Positions 48,963 through 59,205 of a stretch of 64,000 nucleotides of DNA are shown here, piece by piece (the first letter of the stretch is position 1; each line of letters opens with the position of its first letter). The stretch is from positions 47,705 through 111,704 of the forward strand of contig NZ_JAULSI010000016.1 in NCBI RefSeq assembly GCF_030711405.1, read 5' to 3'. The DNA is from Massilia brevitalea (GTDB lineage Bacteria > Pseudomonadota > Gammaproteobacteria > Burkholderiales > Burkholderiaceae_D). A program made the translations under genes and the position numbers. Below the pieces are notes generated by a model. It saw only the letters and a list, made by a program, of their open reading frames with translations, made no database searches and had not been told where the DNA came from.

Positions 48963-49415
48963 TCAGTCCTCCGCCGCCTGCTCCGCCGGCCAATCCCGGA
49001 TATACGCCTTCAGCATGCGGTTCTCGAAGCTCTGCGCTTCCAGCACCGCGCGCGCCACGTCGTAGAACGAGATCACGCCCAGCAGGGTCTTGGCGTTCAT
49101 TACCGGCAGATAGCGCGCGTGCTTTTCGAGCATCATGCGCCGCACTTCGTTGACCTCGGTGTCCGGGGTGACGGTGATCGGGCTGTCGTCCATGTAGCGG
49201 CGCACGGTGCCGTTGCCGACCGAGCCGCCGTTTTCGTGCAGCACCTTGATGACTTCGCGGAAGGTCAGCATGCCGACCAGGTCGCCGTATTCCATCACCA
49301 CCAGCGAGCCGATGTCCTTTTCCGACATCGTGTTCACCGCTTCGGCCAGCGGCATATCCGGCGTCACCGTGTACAGGATGTTGCCCTTGACCTGCAAAAT
49401 CTCGGAGACTTTCAT
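48963..49415 (-). CDS. CBS-domain pair protein
   Basis: 150 residues from MKVSEILQV, with GGGGGTGG upstream; three further codons upstream are possible. Two CBS repeats (about 5-60 and 72-130: DMPLAEAVNTMSEKDIGSLVVME and VNEVRRMMLEKHARYLPVM) form one Bateman module that usually binds adenosine nucleotides and controls other proteins. Stand-alone CBS pairs of this type are common in betaproteobacteria; partner unknown. Confidence 0.92.
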   Translation of the reverse strand: MKVSEILQVKGNILYTVTPDMPLAEAVNTMSEKDIGSLVVMEYGDLVGMLTFREVIKVLHENGGSVGNGTVRRYMDDSPITVTPDTEVNEVRRMMLEKHARYLPVMNAKTLLGVISFYDVARAVLEAQSFENRMLKAYIRDWPAEQAAED

Positions 49416-49613
49416 GCTAGCCACCCCCGCGTCAGATAAATTATTCACTGTAAATACTTTGATGAAAGACTGAGTTGAATGTAGCGCAAGCCTAGCAGAA
49501 AATCCAGTTTTCCGACAAAGACCGCTGCGGCGACGGCGGGGATGGGCACAGCTGGCCGATTCGATGCTAGGATTCTGCGCATAATTATTCGATCAACCAG
49601 ACAAGAGACATCC

Positions 49614-50924
49614 ATGAGCGGTCCACGATACCCCGGCTTCGACACGCTGTCGCTGCACGCCGGCGCGGCGCCCGACCCGGCCACCGGCGCGCGCGCCACC
49701 CCGATCCACTTCACCTCGTCCTTTGCCTTCCGCGATTCCGACCACGCCGCCTCGCTGTTCAACATGGAACGCAGCGGCCATGTGTACTCGCGCATCTCGA
49801 ACCCGACCAACGCCGTGCTGGAAGAGCGCATCGCCGCGCTTGAGGGCGGCGTGGCCGGCCTCGCCACCGCCAGCGGCCAGGCCGCGATGCACCTGGGCCT
49901 GTCGACGATTGCCGGCGCCGGATCGCACATCGTGGCGTCAAGAGCGCTGTACGGCGGCTCGCACAATTTGCTGGCCTATACCCTGAAGCGCTTCGGCATC
50001 GAGACCACCTTCGTCGACCCGCGCAACCTCGACGCCTGGCGCGCCGCGATCCGCCCCGAGACCAAGATCCTGTTCGGCGAAACCCTGGGCAACCCGGGCC
50101 TGGACGTGCTCGACATCCCGCGCATCGCCGCCCTCGCCCACGAGCACGACTTGCCGCTGATGGTCGACGCCACCTTCACCACGCCCTGGCTGCTGCGCCC
50201 CTTCGATCTCGGCGCCGATCTGCTGTTCCACTCGGCCACCAAGTTCCTGTGCGGGCACGGCACCGCGATCGGCGGCCTGCTGGTCGATGGCGGCACCTTC
50301 GACTGGCAGGCCGCGCACGCGCGCAGCGGCCGCTACGCCGAACTGTGCGAGCCTTACGAGGGCTTCCACAGCATGGTGTTCGCCGAGGAGTCGACGGTCG
50401 GCGCCTTTGCCCTGCGCGCGCGGCGCGAAGGCCTGCGCGACTTCGGCGCGGTCATGAGTCCGCACAATGCCTTTGCCATCCTGCAGGGCATCGAGACCCT
50501 GGGCCTGCGCATGGAGCGCCACGTCGCCAACACGCGCCGCATCATCGCGTTTTTACTGGCGCATCCGATGGTCGAGTCGGTGTCGTATCCCGAGCTGGAC
50601 ACGCATCCGGATTACGAACTGGCCAAGACCTTGCTGCCGAAAGGCTGCGGCGCCGTCTTCACCTTCGCCTTGAGGGGCGACCGCGCCGCCGGCCGCCGCT
50701 TCGTCGACGGCCTGAAGGTGTTCTCGCACCTGGCCAACGTGGGCGACGCCAAGTCGCTGGTGATCCATCCTGCCTCGACCACCCACTTCCGCGTGCCCGC
50801 CGAGCAGCTGGCGGCCAGCGGCGTGAAGGAAGGCACGATGCGCCTGTCGGTCGGCCTGGAAGACCCGGACGATCTGATCGAGGACCTGGCGCGCGGCCTG
50901 AAGCTGGCCCAGAAAGGGGCCTGA
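49614..50924 (+). CDS. metY: O-acetylhomoserine/O-succinylhomoserine sulfhydrylase
   Basis: 436 residues from MSGPRYPGF. PLP enzyme of the Cys/Met metabolism family that makes homocysteine or methionine precursors from acylhomoserine and sulfide. The PLP Lys is residue 210 in HSATKFLCGHG. TASGQAAMHLGLSTI near 80 and THFRVPAEQLAASGV near 390 are typical. Whether acetyl- or succinylhomoserine is the substrate is not decided by sequence; metZ is the alternative name. Two bases separate it from the hydrolase gene. Confidence 0.92.
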   Translation: MSGPRYPGFDTLSLHAGAAPDPATGARATPIHFTSSFAFRDSDHAASLFNMERSGHVYSRISNPTNAVLEERIAALEGGVAGLATASGQAAMHLGLSTIAGAGSHIVASRALYGGSHNLLAYTLKRFGIETTFVDPRNLDAWRAAIRPETKILFGETLGNPGLDVLDIPRIAALAHEHDLPLMVDATFTTPWLLRPFDLGADLLFHSATKFLCGHGTAIGGLLVDGGTFDWQAAHARSGRYAELCEPYEGFHSMVFAEESTVGAFALRARREGLRDFGAVMSPHNAFAILQGIETLGLRMERHVANTRRIIAFLLAHPMVESVSYPELDTHPDYELAKTLLPKGCGAVFTFALRGDRAAGRRFVDGLKVFSHLANVGDAKSLVIHPASTTHFRVPAEQLAASGVKEGTMRLSVGLEDPDDLIEDLARGLKLAQKGA

Positions 50925-50926
50925 GC

Positions 50927-51754
50927 ATGCAAGTCGTCATCAACGGACAGCAAGTCTACGCCTACACCGGCGGCAAGGCTCTCGATTGCGCCCTGCCGAC
51001 CGTCGTCTTCATCCACGGCGCCCAGAACGACCACTCGGTCTGGGGCCTGCAGTCGCGCTGGTTCGCCCACCACGGCTACGGCGTGCTGGCGGTCGATTTG
51101 CCCGGCCATGGCCGCAGCGGCGGGCCGGCGCTGGCCAGCGTCGAGGAGATGGCCGACTGGCTGCTGGCCCTGCTCGACGCGGCCGGCGTGCGCCGCGCCC
51201 TGCTCGCCGGGCACAGCATGGGCTCGCTGGTGGCGCTGGAAGCCAGCGCGCGCGCACCGGGGCGCGTACGCGGTCTGGCCATGCTCGGCACGACCTACCC
51301 GATGAAGGTGTCGGACCAGTTGCTCGCCACGGCGCGCGACGACGAGGACGCCGCCATCGACATGGTCAACATCTGGTCGCATTCGAGCATCGCGCACAAG
51401 CCGTCCAGTCCCGGTCCCGGCTTTTCGGTGATGGGCGGCGCGCGCCGCCTGATGCAGCGCATGTCGGCCATCAATCCGGACGCCCTGTTCTACACCGACT
51501 TCGCGGCATGCAATGCGTATGCGAACGGCGAAGCGGCGGCGCGTGCGGTGCAGTGCCCGGCCGTGTTCATCTTCGGCGCGAAGGACATGATGACGCCGCC
51601 GCGCTCGACCAAAACGCTGACCGGGGCCATCGCGCATGGCAAGGTGGTGACGGTGGATGCCGGGCATTCCCTGATGGCCGAGCAGCCGGATGCGGTGCTC
51701 GATGCCCTGATCGCCTTTGCCGCCACGCTTGAGAACGAGGAGACCACGCAGTGA
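50927..51754 (+). CDS. Alpha/beta hydrolase
   Basis: 275 residues, cytoplasmic. Alpha/beta hydrolase fold: oxyanion block VVFIHGAQNDHSVWG near 28, nucleophile Ser97 in AGHSMGSLVAL, acid in GAKDMMTPP and catalytic His in VDAGHSLMAEQ. It starts two bases after metY and overlaps the Mpo1-like gene by GTGA, so it belongs to that operon. Ester or thioester substrate unknown; a methionine-linked role is only suggested by position. Confidence 0.88.
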   Translation: MQVVINGQQVYAYTGGKALDCALPTVVFIHGAQNDHSVWGLQSRWFAHHGYGVLAVDLPGHGRSGGPALASVEEMADWLLALLDAAGVRRALLAGHSMGSLVALEASARAPGRVRGLAMLGTTYPMKVSDQLLATARDDEDAAIDMVNIWSHSSIAHKPSSPGPGFSVMGGARRLMQRMSAINPDALFYTDFAACNAYANGEAAARAVQCPAVFIFGAKDMMTPPRSTKTLTGAIAHGKVVTVDAGHSLMAEQPDAVLDALIAFAATLENEETTQ

Positions 51755-52056
51755 AGGCCCGCTACAGCAGCTTTGGCGCGTTCTATCCGTATTACCTGTC
51801 CCAGCATGCCGACCGCCGCTGCCGCCGCGCTCACTTCATCGGCACCTCGGCCGCGATCCTGGCGCTGCTGGCGGCACTGATCAGCGGCAGCGGCCTGTGG
51901 GTCGTGGCGGCGCTGGTGCTCGGCTACGGCGGCGCCTGGGTCGGCCATTTTTATTACGAGAAGAACCGGCCCGCGACGTTTGACCAGCCCTGGCTGTCGT
52001 TCAAGGCGGACTGGGTGATGTACTGGCAGATGCTGACGGGGAAGTTGAGCTGGTAG
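51751..52056 (+). CDS. Mpo1-like/DUF962 membrane protein
   Basis: 101 residues. DUF962/Mpo1 family: two hydrophobic segments (about 27-52) and the conserved tail GHFYYEKNRPATFDQP. The yeast homologue Mpo1 is an iron-dependent dioxygenase that alpha-oxidises 2-hydroxy fatty acids; the bacterial role is open. The GTG start overlaps the hydrolase stop by four bases. Confidence 0.85.
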   Translation: MKARYSSFGAFYPYYLSQHADRRCRRAHFIGTSAAILALLAALISGSGLWVVAALVLGYGGAWVGHFYYEKNRPATFDQPWLSFKADWVMYWQMLTGKLSW

Positions 52057-52090
52057 GATGGCGCGGGCGCATTGCTATCATCCGCCGCGC

Positions 52091-52124
52091 CGTTGGCTGC
52101 GTCGTTGGCTGCGTCGTTGGCTGC
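52091..52124. repeat. Short 12-bp tandem repeat
   Basis: CGTTGGCTGCGT is repeated 2.8 times with no mismatch, directly before the third REPIN-like doublet. Confidence 0.9.
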
Positions 52125-52127
52125 AAC

Positions 52128-52320
52128 CGTACGGTGGGCACTCCGTGCCCACGCGGAACGTGGCATGGTGATAACGCTGTTCCGGCCGTGACCGTTGATG
52201 ATTGTTGACGCTTCCAGATGATCATTGGCACACGTTTCGAGCATCCGATGCCGCGTCATTAAACGGCGCCAACACGACGCCACCTTCCGCGTGGGCACGG
52301 GGTGCCCACCGTACGGTCAT
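52128..52320. repeat. REPIN-like doublet (copy 3)
   Basis: Left element 52128-52157 (CGTACGGTGGGCAC...CGCGGA) and right, inverted, 52285-52320 (TTCCGCGTGGGCAC...CGTACGG), with about 127 bases between. Same core and order as the copies at 1607 and 48721. It ends 20 bases before the stop of the YihY gene. Confidence 0.75.
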
Positions 52321-52339
52321 TATCCCGTCCTGAACGTTG

Positions 52340-53710
52340 TTACCTGGTCTCGAAATACTCATCCACGCTCTGGTCCAGCCCCGCCTCCACCGCTGCCTCG
52401 ACACTGCGCGCCAGCCCCGCCGTATCCAGCGCCAGCGGCGAATCCGGCGCCGGCACCGCCGCCGTCAGGCCCGCCCCGGCGCCGCCGAACACGAACAGCC
52501 GGTACACGTCGGCCACCTTCAGCTTGCCCGGATCGGCCAGCAGCACCCAGTCGTCCTGCCCGGCGCGCGCGCTGCGCCCCCATTGCGTATGCGCCGGCAC
52601 CTCGGACTGTACCCGCCCGACCCAGCCGGCCGTGACCATCTGCTCCAGCAGCAGCCCCAATTCGTCGTAGCCGATGCGCGTATGGGCCCGGATCGCCGCG
52701 CTCGACACCAGCGCCGAGCCGGTGGCGTGCGCGCCGCCATGCAACACCTTCAGCACCGCCATCGCATCGACGAAGGCCCCGCCCGGCGCCGGCACGTGCC
52801 ACCAGCGCTCGTGCCTGACCACCGGCAGCGCGGCGGCGAGCACGGCGCCGACCAGGGTGATCAGCCAGGATAAATAAATCCAGACCAGGAACAGCGGCAG
52901 CGCCGCCAGCGCGCCGTAGATGATGGCGTAGGCCGGGAACTGGCGGATGAACAGGGCGAACAGGCGCTTGGCCAGCTCGAAGGCGAGCGCCGCCGCCAGC
53001 GCGCCCCACAGCGCGTCGCGCCAGTTGACGTAGCGGTTCGGCACGGCCACGTACAGCAGGGTATAGGCGCCGCTGGTCAGGGCCAGCGAGGCCATGGTCG
53101 ACAGCAGGCTGGAAACGAAGCTGCCGACCAGCGGCACCGCGCGCGTGATGCCGTCGGTGGCGGTAAACAATTGCGAGGTCACCGTGATCGACAGCCCGAA
53201 CAGCAGCGGACCGAGCGTGATCAGCGCCCAGTAGACCAGCATGCGCTGCATCAGCGGGCGCGGCTGGCGCACGCGCCAGATCTGGTTGAACACGCGCTCG
53301 ATCATGGCGATCATCGCCGTCGAGGTGATCAACAGAGCCACGGCGCCGACCGCCGACAGGCCCTTGGCCTTGCTGGCGAACTGGGTCAGGTTCGAGATGA
53401 TCGTGTTGGAAATTGCCTTCGGCATCAGGGCCTGGGCGAAGTAGGTTTCGATGGCCGTGCGGAGCTGACCGAAAATCGGAAACGTGGTAAAAATCGCCAG
53501 GACGATCGTCAGCAGCGGGACCAGGGCAAGCGTAGTCGTAAAGGTGAGGCTGCCTGCTACCTGGGGCAATTTTTCTTCGCGCAGGCGGCGCCGCGCAAAG
53601 CGCAGCAGGTCGCGCACCTCGGGCAGCGTGAGGGCGCGCACGCGCTCGGCGCCGACGTTGAACATGTCGCTGGTGGAACGCGAGATCGAGTGAACCGTTT
53701 TGGAAAGCAT
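52340..53710 (-). CDS. YihY/UPF0761 family inner-membrane protein
   Basis: 456 residues. The YihY (formerly RNase BN) domain with about six membrane helices covers residues 30-310; SLTFTTTLALVPLLTI near 55 and AIIYGALAALPLFLVWIY near 255 are family text. It is not a ribonuclease in spite of old annotation. The C-terminal 150 residues form a soluble tail resembling a winged-helix unit (HTRIGYDELGLLLEQMVTAGW), as in the long betaproteobacterial forms. Divergent from wrbA. Confidence 0.92.
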   Translation of the reverse strand: MLSKTVHSISRSTSDMFNVGAERVRALTLPEVRDLLRFARRRLREEKLPQVAGSLTFTTTLALVPLLTIVLAIFTTFPIFGQLRTAIETYFAQALMPKAISNTIISNLTQFASKAKGLSAVGAVALLITSTAMIAMIERVFNQIWRVRQPRPLMQRMLVYWALITLGPLLFGLSITVTSQLFTATDGITRAVPLVGSFVSSLLSTMASLALTSGAYTLLYVAVPNRYVNWRDALWGALAAALAFELAKRLFALFIRQFPAYAIIYGALAALPLFLVWIYLSWLITLVGAVLAAALPVVRHERWWHVPAPGGAFVDAMAVLKVLHGGAHATGSALVSSAAIRAHTRIGYDELGLLLEQMVTAGWVGRVQSEVPAHTQWGRSARAGQDDWVLLADPGKLKVADVYRLFVFGGAGAGLTAAVPAPDSPLALDTAGLARSVEAAVEAGLDQSVDEYFETR

Positions 53711-53748
53711 ATTGTCGTTTTGATTCGCTCTGAAAGATTATCACTTGA

Positions 53749-54407
<659 letters not shown>

Positions 54408-54408
<1 letters not shown>

Positions 54409-54806
54409 TGGAAACCCCAAAGATCTTTCATGCCGGCGCCATTGCCAGCCTGATCTGGCTGATCGGCTGGCTGGTAGCCTGGGAAATCTGGGTCGCCCCG
54501 CTGCATCCCGGCGGCTCATTGCTGGCGCTGAAGGCGCTGCCCCTGCTGGTGCCGCTGCGCGGCGTCATCAAGCGCGACCTCTACACCCTGCAATGGTCGT
54601 CGATGGTGATCCTGGTCTACTTTGCCGAGGGCGCGGTGCGCGCCTGGAGCGACGAGCTGGAAGCCTCGCGTTTCATGGCCATGGGCGAGATCGTCCTGGT
54701 CTGCGTGTATTTCGCCTGCGCCCTGCTCTACCTGCACCCGTATAAAAAGGCGGCGCAGCGCATGGCCAAGGAGTTGCTCGACAAGGTGAAAGTACCGCAT
54801 GACTGA
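54408..54806 (+). CDS. DUF2069 membrane protein
   Basis: 132 residues, four hydrophobic segments (about 8-30, 38-52, 62-80 and 94-112), matching the DUF2069 family of small inner-membrane proteins of unknown function. It overlaps the wrbA stop by one base and the FAD oxidase start by eight, so it is translationally coupled to both; wrbA-DUF2069 linkage is common in betaproteobacteria. Confidence 0.85.
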
Positions 54807-56208
54807 TGCCTTCCTCGCGCGCTGCCGCGCAGTCTGCGGCGCGTCGCGGGTGCTGACCGGGGCGGCCGAGATGGCGCCCTTCCTCACCGACTGGCGCGGC
54901 CGCTTCACCGGCCGCGCCCGCGCCGTGCTGCTGCCCGGCAGCCGCGACGAAGTCGCGCAACTGGTGCAAGCCTGCGCCGAGCACCGCGTGCCCATCGTGC
55001 CGCAGGGCGGGCGGACCGGCCTGGTGCTGGGCAGCGTGCCCGACGCCAGCGGCGAGGCCGTGGTGATTTCGCTGCGCCGCCTCGACCAGATCCTGGACAT
55101 CGACACCGTCAACCGCACGATGACCGTACAGGCCGGCTGCATCCTGCAGCAGATCCAGGACGCGGCGCAGGAAGCCGGCCTCCTGTTCCCGCTGTCGCTG
55201 GCGGCCGAGGGCAGCTGCACCATCGGCGGCAATCTGTCGACGAATGCCGGCGGCACCGCCGTTTTGCGCTACGGGAATACGCGCGACTTGTGCCTGGGCC
55301 TGGAAGTGGTCACGCCCCAGGGCCGCATCTGGGACGGCCTGCGCGGCCTGCGCAAGGACAACACCGGCTACGCCCTGCGCGATCTGTTCGTCGGCGCCGA
55401 AGGCACGCTCGGCATCGTCACCGCCGCGGTACTCAAACTGTATCCGCAGCCGAAGGCGTCGACCACGGCGCTGGTCGCCATGGCGTCGCCCGAGCGTGCG
55501 CTGGCCCTGCTGTCGCTGATGCAGGACGTGTGCGGCCCCAGCCTCACCGCCTACGAACTGATGTCGGACTTCTGCCTGCGCCTGGTCGGCGCGCATTTTC
55601 CACACCTGCCGCGCCCGTTCGTGCACAACCATGCGCAGTACGCGCTGCTGGAAGTGTCGAGCAGCGAGTCCGAAGCACATGCGGTGGGACTGCTGGAGTC
55701 CGGCATCGAGACCGCCCTCGAACAGGGCCTGGCCGACGATGCGGTGGTGGCCATGTCCGGCGCCCAGTCGGGCAGTCTGTGGCAGCTGCGCGAGCACATC
55801 CCGCTTGCCCAGGCCGTGGCCGGCAAGAACATCAAGCACGACGTCTCGCTGCCGATCTCGCGCATCGCCGAGTTCATCGCCAGCACCGACCGCCAATTGG
55901 CGGCCAGCTTCCCCGGCTGCCAGGTGGTCTGCTTCGGCCACCTCGGCGACGGCAATCTGCACTACAACGTGGCGCCGATGGAAGGCGTGGCGCACGAGGC
56001 TTTCCTGTCCAACCAGGACGCCATCAACCGCATCGTGCACGACAGCGTGGCCGCCTTCGACGGCTCGATCTCGGCCGAGCACGGCATCGGCGCCCTGAAG
56101 CGCGAGGAACTGGTGCGCTACAAGGATGCGGTCGAACTGGACATGATGCGTGCCATCAAAGCGGCCCTCGACCCGCTCGGCATTATGAACCCCGGCAAAA
56201 TTCTGTGA
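54799..56208 (+). CDS. FAD-binding oxidase (GlcD/D-2-hydroxyglutarate dehydrogenase-like)
   Basis: 469 residues. FAD_binding_4/PCMH domain (about 35-215; VPQGGRTGLVLGS and GNLSTNAGGTAVLRYGN) plus FAD-oxidase_C (about 220-468; CFGHLGDGNLHYNV and SAEHGIGALKREEL). Such proteins oxidise D-2-hydroxy acids (D-lactate, glycolate, D-2-hydroxyglutarate) and pass electrons to quinone or an electron-transfer protein. The HGDGNLH-type motif and size favour D-2-hydroxyglutarate or D-lactate as substrate, not decided. Confidence 0.92.
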   Translation: MTDAFLARCRAVCGASRVLTGAAEMAPFLTDWRGRFTGRARAVLLPGSRDEVAQLVQACAEHRVPIVPQGGRTGLVLGSVPDASGEAVVISLRRLDQILDIDTVNRTMTVQAGCILQQIQDAAQEAGLLFPLSLAAEGSCTIGGNLSTNAGGTAVLRYGNTRDLCLGLEVVTPQGRIWDGLRGLRKDNTGYALRDLFVGAEGTLGIVTAAVLKLYPQPKASTTALVAMASPERALALLSLMQDVCGPSLTAYELMSDFCLRLVGAHFPHLPRPFVHNHAQYALLEVSSSESEAHAVGLLESGIETALEQGLADDAVVAMSGAQSGSLWQLREHIPLAQAVAGKNIKHDVSLPISRIAEFIASTDRQLAASFPGCQVVCFGHLGDGNLHYNVAPMEGVAHEAFLSNQDAINRIVHDSVAAFDGSISAEHGIGALKREELVRYKDAVELDMMRAIKAALDPLGIMNPGKIL

Positions 56209-56224
56209 ACCCGGGAGCTCACCA

Positions 56225-56656
56225 ATGATCAAGTTCGTGACGGCAATCATCGCCTGCATGGCGGCGCAAGGCGCGCTGGCAGGCAGCATCTATAAATGCA
56301 CGGTCGCCGGCAAGGTGGCCTACGGCGACCAGCCCTGCGCCGACGGCGGCGGCCTCCAACTGGCCGTGCGCGCCGCGCCGCCGGTCGACCAGGCCGCCAG
56401 CGCGAAACTGGCGGGCGACCGCCTGCGCCTGCTGGCGCTGGAAAAGGAACGCGCCGCCGGCGAACTGCGCGAAGAACGCGAACGCCAGCGCGCCGCCAAA
56501 GCCTTCGCCGTGCAGCGCCAGAAATGCGAACGCCTGCGCCTGAAGCAGCGCTGGCTGGACGAAGACCTGGGCCGTGCCCGCGGCGAGGCCGTGGCCGGTG
56601 CGCGCCTGAAGGCGAAACGGCAGGCGGAGGCGCTGGCGGTGGAATGTCCGGCCTGA
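56225..56656 (+). CDS. DUF4124-type secreted protein
   Basis: 143 residues. Signal peptide MIKFVTAIIACMAAQGALAG, then the short DUF4124 unit SIYKCTVAGKVAYGDQPCADG (about 20-40), followed by an Arg/Glu-rich helical coiled coil. Periplasmic, function unknown. Its end overlaps the FtsX permease start by 13 bases. Confidence 0.85.
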   Translation: MIKFVTAIIACMAAQGALAGSIYKCTVAGKVAYGDQPCADGGGLQLAVRAAPPVDQAASAKLAGDRLRLLALEKERAAGELREERERQRAAKAFAVQRQKCERLRLKQRWLDEDLGRARGEAVAGARLKAKRQAEALAVECPA

Positions 56657-59205
56657 ACGCGCTGCCGTCCTTGCTGTCGCGCTGGCTGCTGCTGGGCGAG
56701 TGGCGCGCGCATCCGGTGCGCGCCGTGCTGGCGATTGCCGCGATTGCGGTCGGCGTGGCCATGGGCTTCGCCATCCACCTGATCAACGCCGCCGCCTTTA
56801 ACGAATTCTCGGCCGCGATCAAGAGCCTGTCCGGCCAGGCCGACATCCAGGTGCTGGGCCGCGAGGCCCTGTTCGACGAAGCCATCTACCCGCGCCTGGC
56901 CGAATACGAGGGCGTGGCGCTGGCGTCGCCGGTGCTCGACATCCAGGCCGCCGTGCCAAGCGCCAAAGGCGCATTGCGCATCGTCGGCATCGACCCGCTG
57001 CGCGCCGGCTACATCGCGCCCGACCTGCTCGGCGTGCCAGGCGAAGGGCGCGGGTCCGACGTGCTGGCCGACGACACCGTGTTTTTATCGCCCGCCGCGC
57101 AAAGCTGGTTAAATGTGCGCGATGGCGCAATGCTCACGCTGCGCACCGGCACCGCCGACTTCAGCCTGCGCGTGGCCGGCCCGGTGCAGGCCGCCCGCCC
57201 CGGCCAGCGCATCGGCGTGATGGACATCGGCGCCGTCCAGTGGCGCTTCAGGCAGCTCGGCAAACTCTCGCGCGTGGACCTGAAACTGCGCGACGGCGTC
57301 AACCGCGCCGAATTCGAGGCGCGCCTGGCGCGCGACCTCGAACGCGATTTTCCCGGGCGCTTCCGCATCGGGCAGCCGAACGACAGCGACCAGGAAAGCC
57401 GCAACAATAAGCTCAGCCGCGCCTACCGCGTGAACCTCACGGTGCTGGCCCTGGTGGCGCTGTTCACCGGCGCCTTCCTGGTGTTCTCGACCCAGGCCCT
57501 GTCGGTGATGCGGCGGCGCAGCCAGTTCGCGCTGCTGCGCGTGCTGGGTGTCGAACGGGGCCAGCTGCTGCGCCAGGTGCTGCTCGAAGGCGCCAGCCTG
57601 GGCGTGATCGGCGCCCTGCTCGGCGTGGCGGCCGGCTACGTGCTGGCGGCGCTGGCGCTGCGCTTTTTTGGGGGCGACCTCGGCGCCGGCTACTTCCCGG
57701 GCATGGAGCCGCAGGTGGTGTTCACACCGGTAGCCGCCTTTGTCTTCTTTGCGCTGGGCCTGGGCGTGGCCCTGCTCGGCTGCCTGGCGCCGGCCTGGGA
57801 CGCGGCGCGCGCGCGGCCGGCCGTGGCCCTGAAGTCCGGCAACGACGAGGCGGCGCTGGCAAGGCTGGCGCGGGTCTGGCCTTCCTTGATTTGCCTGGCG
57901 CTGGCGGCAATGTTCGCCTTTGCGCCGCCGGTATTCGAGCTGCCGCTGTTCGGCTATCTCGCCATTGCCCTGCTCCTGATCGGCGGCATCGGCCTGATGC
58001 CGCGCCTGGCCGCCAGCGTGTTCCGCCTGTTGAACCGGCCGCTCTTGACCCGCCCTGACCCGCCGCCGGTGCTGGCCCTGACGATGTCGCGCCTGGCGAA
58101 TGCCCCCGGCCAGGCCTCGATCGCGCTGGGCGGCGTGCTGGCCAGCTTCAGCCTGATGGTGGCGATGGGGATCATGGTCGCCAGTTTCCGCGTGTCGGTG
58201 GACGACTGGATGCGCCACATCCTGCCGGCCGACCTGTATGTACGCACCGCCGCCGGCGGCAGCAGCGGTGCGCTGGGTCCGGATGAACAGGCGGCGATCC
58301 AGGCCACGGCCGGTGCGCGCCAGGTGCAGTTCCTGCGCACGCGCCCGATTTCGCTGCAGGCCGATCGTCCGGACGTGGTGCTGATCGCGCGCGACATCGA
58401 TGCGGCGGACCCGGGCCGCCTGCTGTTCCTGGTCGGCGCTTCCAGCCCGGTGCCGCAGGGTGCGCGCCCGGCCTGGGTGTCCGAAGCCATGCTCGATCTG
58501 TACGGCGCACGCGTCGGCGGGAACATCACCCTGCCGCTCGGCGGCAAGCCGGCGCCTTTCTTTGTGGCCGGCGTCTGGCGCGATTACGCCAACCAGTCCG
58601 GCTCCGTCGTGATCCGGCTGCTTGACTACCGCCTGCTGACCGGCGAAACCGCCGTCACCGACGCCGCCATCTACACCGGCGGCGAAGCGGCTACCGACCG
58701 CATCGAAAAGAACTTGCGCGCCCTGCCCTTCGGCCCCGCGCTGCAGCTGGCGCGGCCCGGCGACATCCGCGCCGCCAGCCTGCAGATCTTCGACCGCAGC
58801 TTCGCCGTCACCTACCTGCTCGAAGCGATTGCCATCGTGATCGGCCTGTCGGGCGTGGCCGCCACTTTCTCGGCCCAGACCCTGGCGCGGGCGCGCGAGT
58901 TCGGCATGCTGCGCCACGTGGGCGTGACGCGCGGCCAGGTGCTCGGCATCCTGGCCTGCGAAGGCGGCCTGCTGACCACCCTGGGCGTGGCCTGCGGCTT
59001 TGCCCTGGGCCTGGTGATCAGCCTGATTCTGGTGTTCGTCGTGAACCCGCAATCCTTCCACTGGACCATGCAGCTGCACCTGCCCTGGGGCTTGCTGGCC
59101 ACCGTGGCGGCCGTACTGGTCGGCGCCTCGGTGGCCACGGCCCTGGTGTCGGGGCGCTACGCCTTGTCCGGCGGGCCGGTGCGGGCAGTCAGGGAGGATT
59201 GGTGA
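56644..59205 (+). CDS. FtsX-like ABC transporter permease
   Basis: 853 residues from MSGLNALPS; the much longer upstream frame is the shadow of the DUF4124 gene. Layout: one N-terminal membrane helix (about 30-50), MacB-type periplasmic domain, a FtsX helix block (about 270-400), further helices (about 420-490), a second periplasmic domain and a last FtsX block (about 720-850). It is the full-length double-FtsX type that lifts lipids or lipoproteins from the inner membrane in LolCE/MacB-like machines. No ATP-binding subunit gene precedes it. The stop overlaps the lipocalin gene start by one base. Confidence 0.9.
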   Translation: MSGLNALPSLLSRWLLLGEWRAHPVRAVLAIAAIAVGVAMGFAIHLINAAAFNEFSAAIKSLSGQADIQVLGREALFDEAIYPRLAEYEGVALASPVLDIQAAVPSAKGALRIVGIDPLRAGYIAPDLLGVPGEGRGSDVLADDTVFLSPAAQSWLNVRDGAMLTLRTGTADFSLRVAGPVQAARPGQRIGVMDIGAVQWRFRQLGKLSRVDLKLRDGVNRAEFEARLARDLERDFPGRFRIGQPNDSDQESRNNKLSRAYRVNLTVLALVALFTGAFLVFSTQALSVMRRRSQFALLRVLGVERGQLLRQVLLEGASLGVIGALLGVAAGYVLAALALRFFGGDLGAGYFPGMEPQVVFTPVAAFVFFALGLGVALLGCLAPAWDAARARPAVALKSGNDEAALARLARVWPSLICLALAAMFAFAPPVFELPLFGYLAIALLLIGGIGLMPRLAASVFRLLNRPLLTRPDPPPVLALTMSRLANAPGQASIALGGVLASFSLMVAMGIMVASFRVSVDDWMRHILPADLYVRTAAGGSSGALGPDEQAAIQATAGARQVQFLRTRPISLQADRPDVVLIARDIDAADPGRLLFLVGASSPVPQGARPAWVSEAMLDLYGARVGGNITLPLGGKPAPFFVAGVWRDYANQSGSVVIRLLDYRLLTGETAVTDAAIYTGGEAATDRIEKNLRALPFGPALQLARPGDIRAASLQIFDRSFAVTYLLEAIAIVIGLSGVAATFSAQTLARAREFGMLRHVGVTRGQVLGILACEGGLLTTLGVACGFALGLVISLILVFVVNPQSFHWTMQLHLPWGLLATVAAVLVGASVATALVSGRYALSGGPVRAVREDW

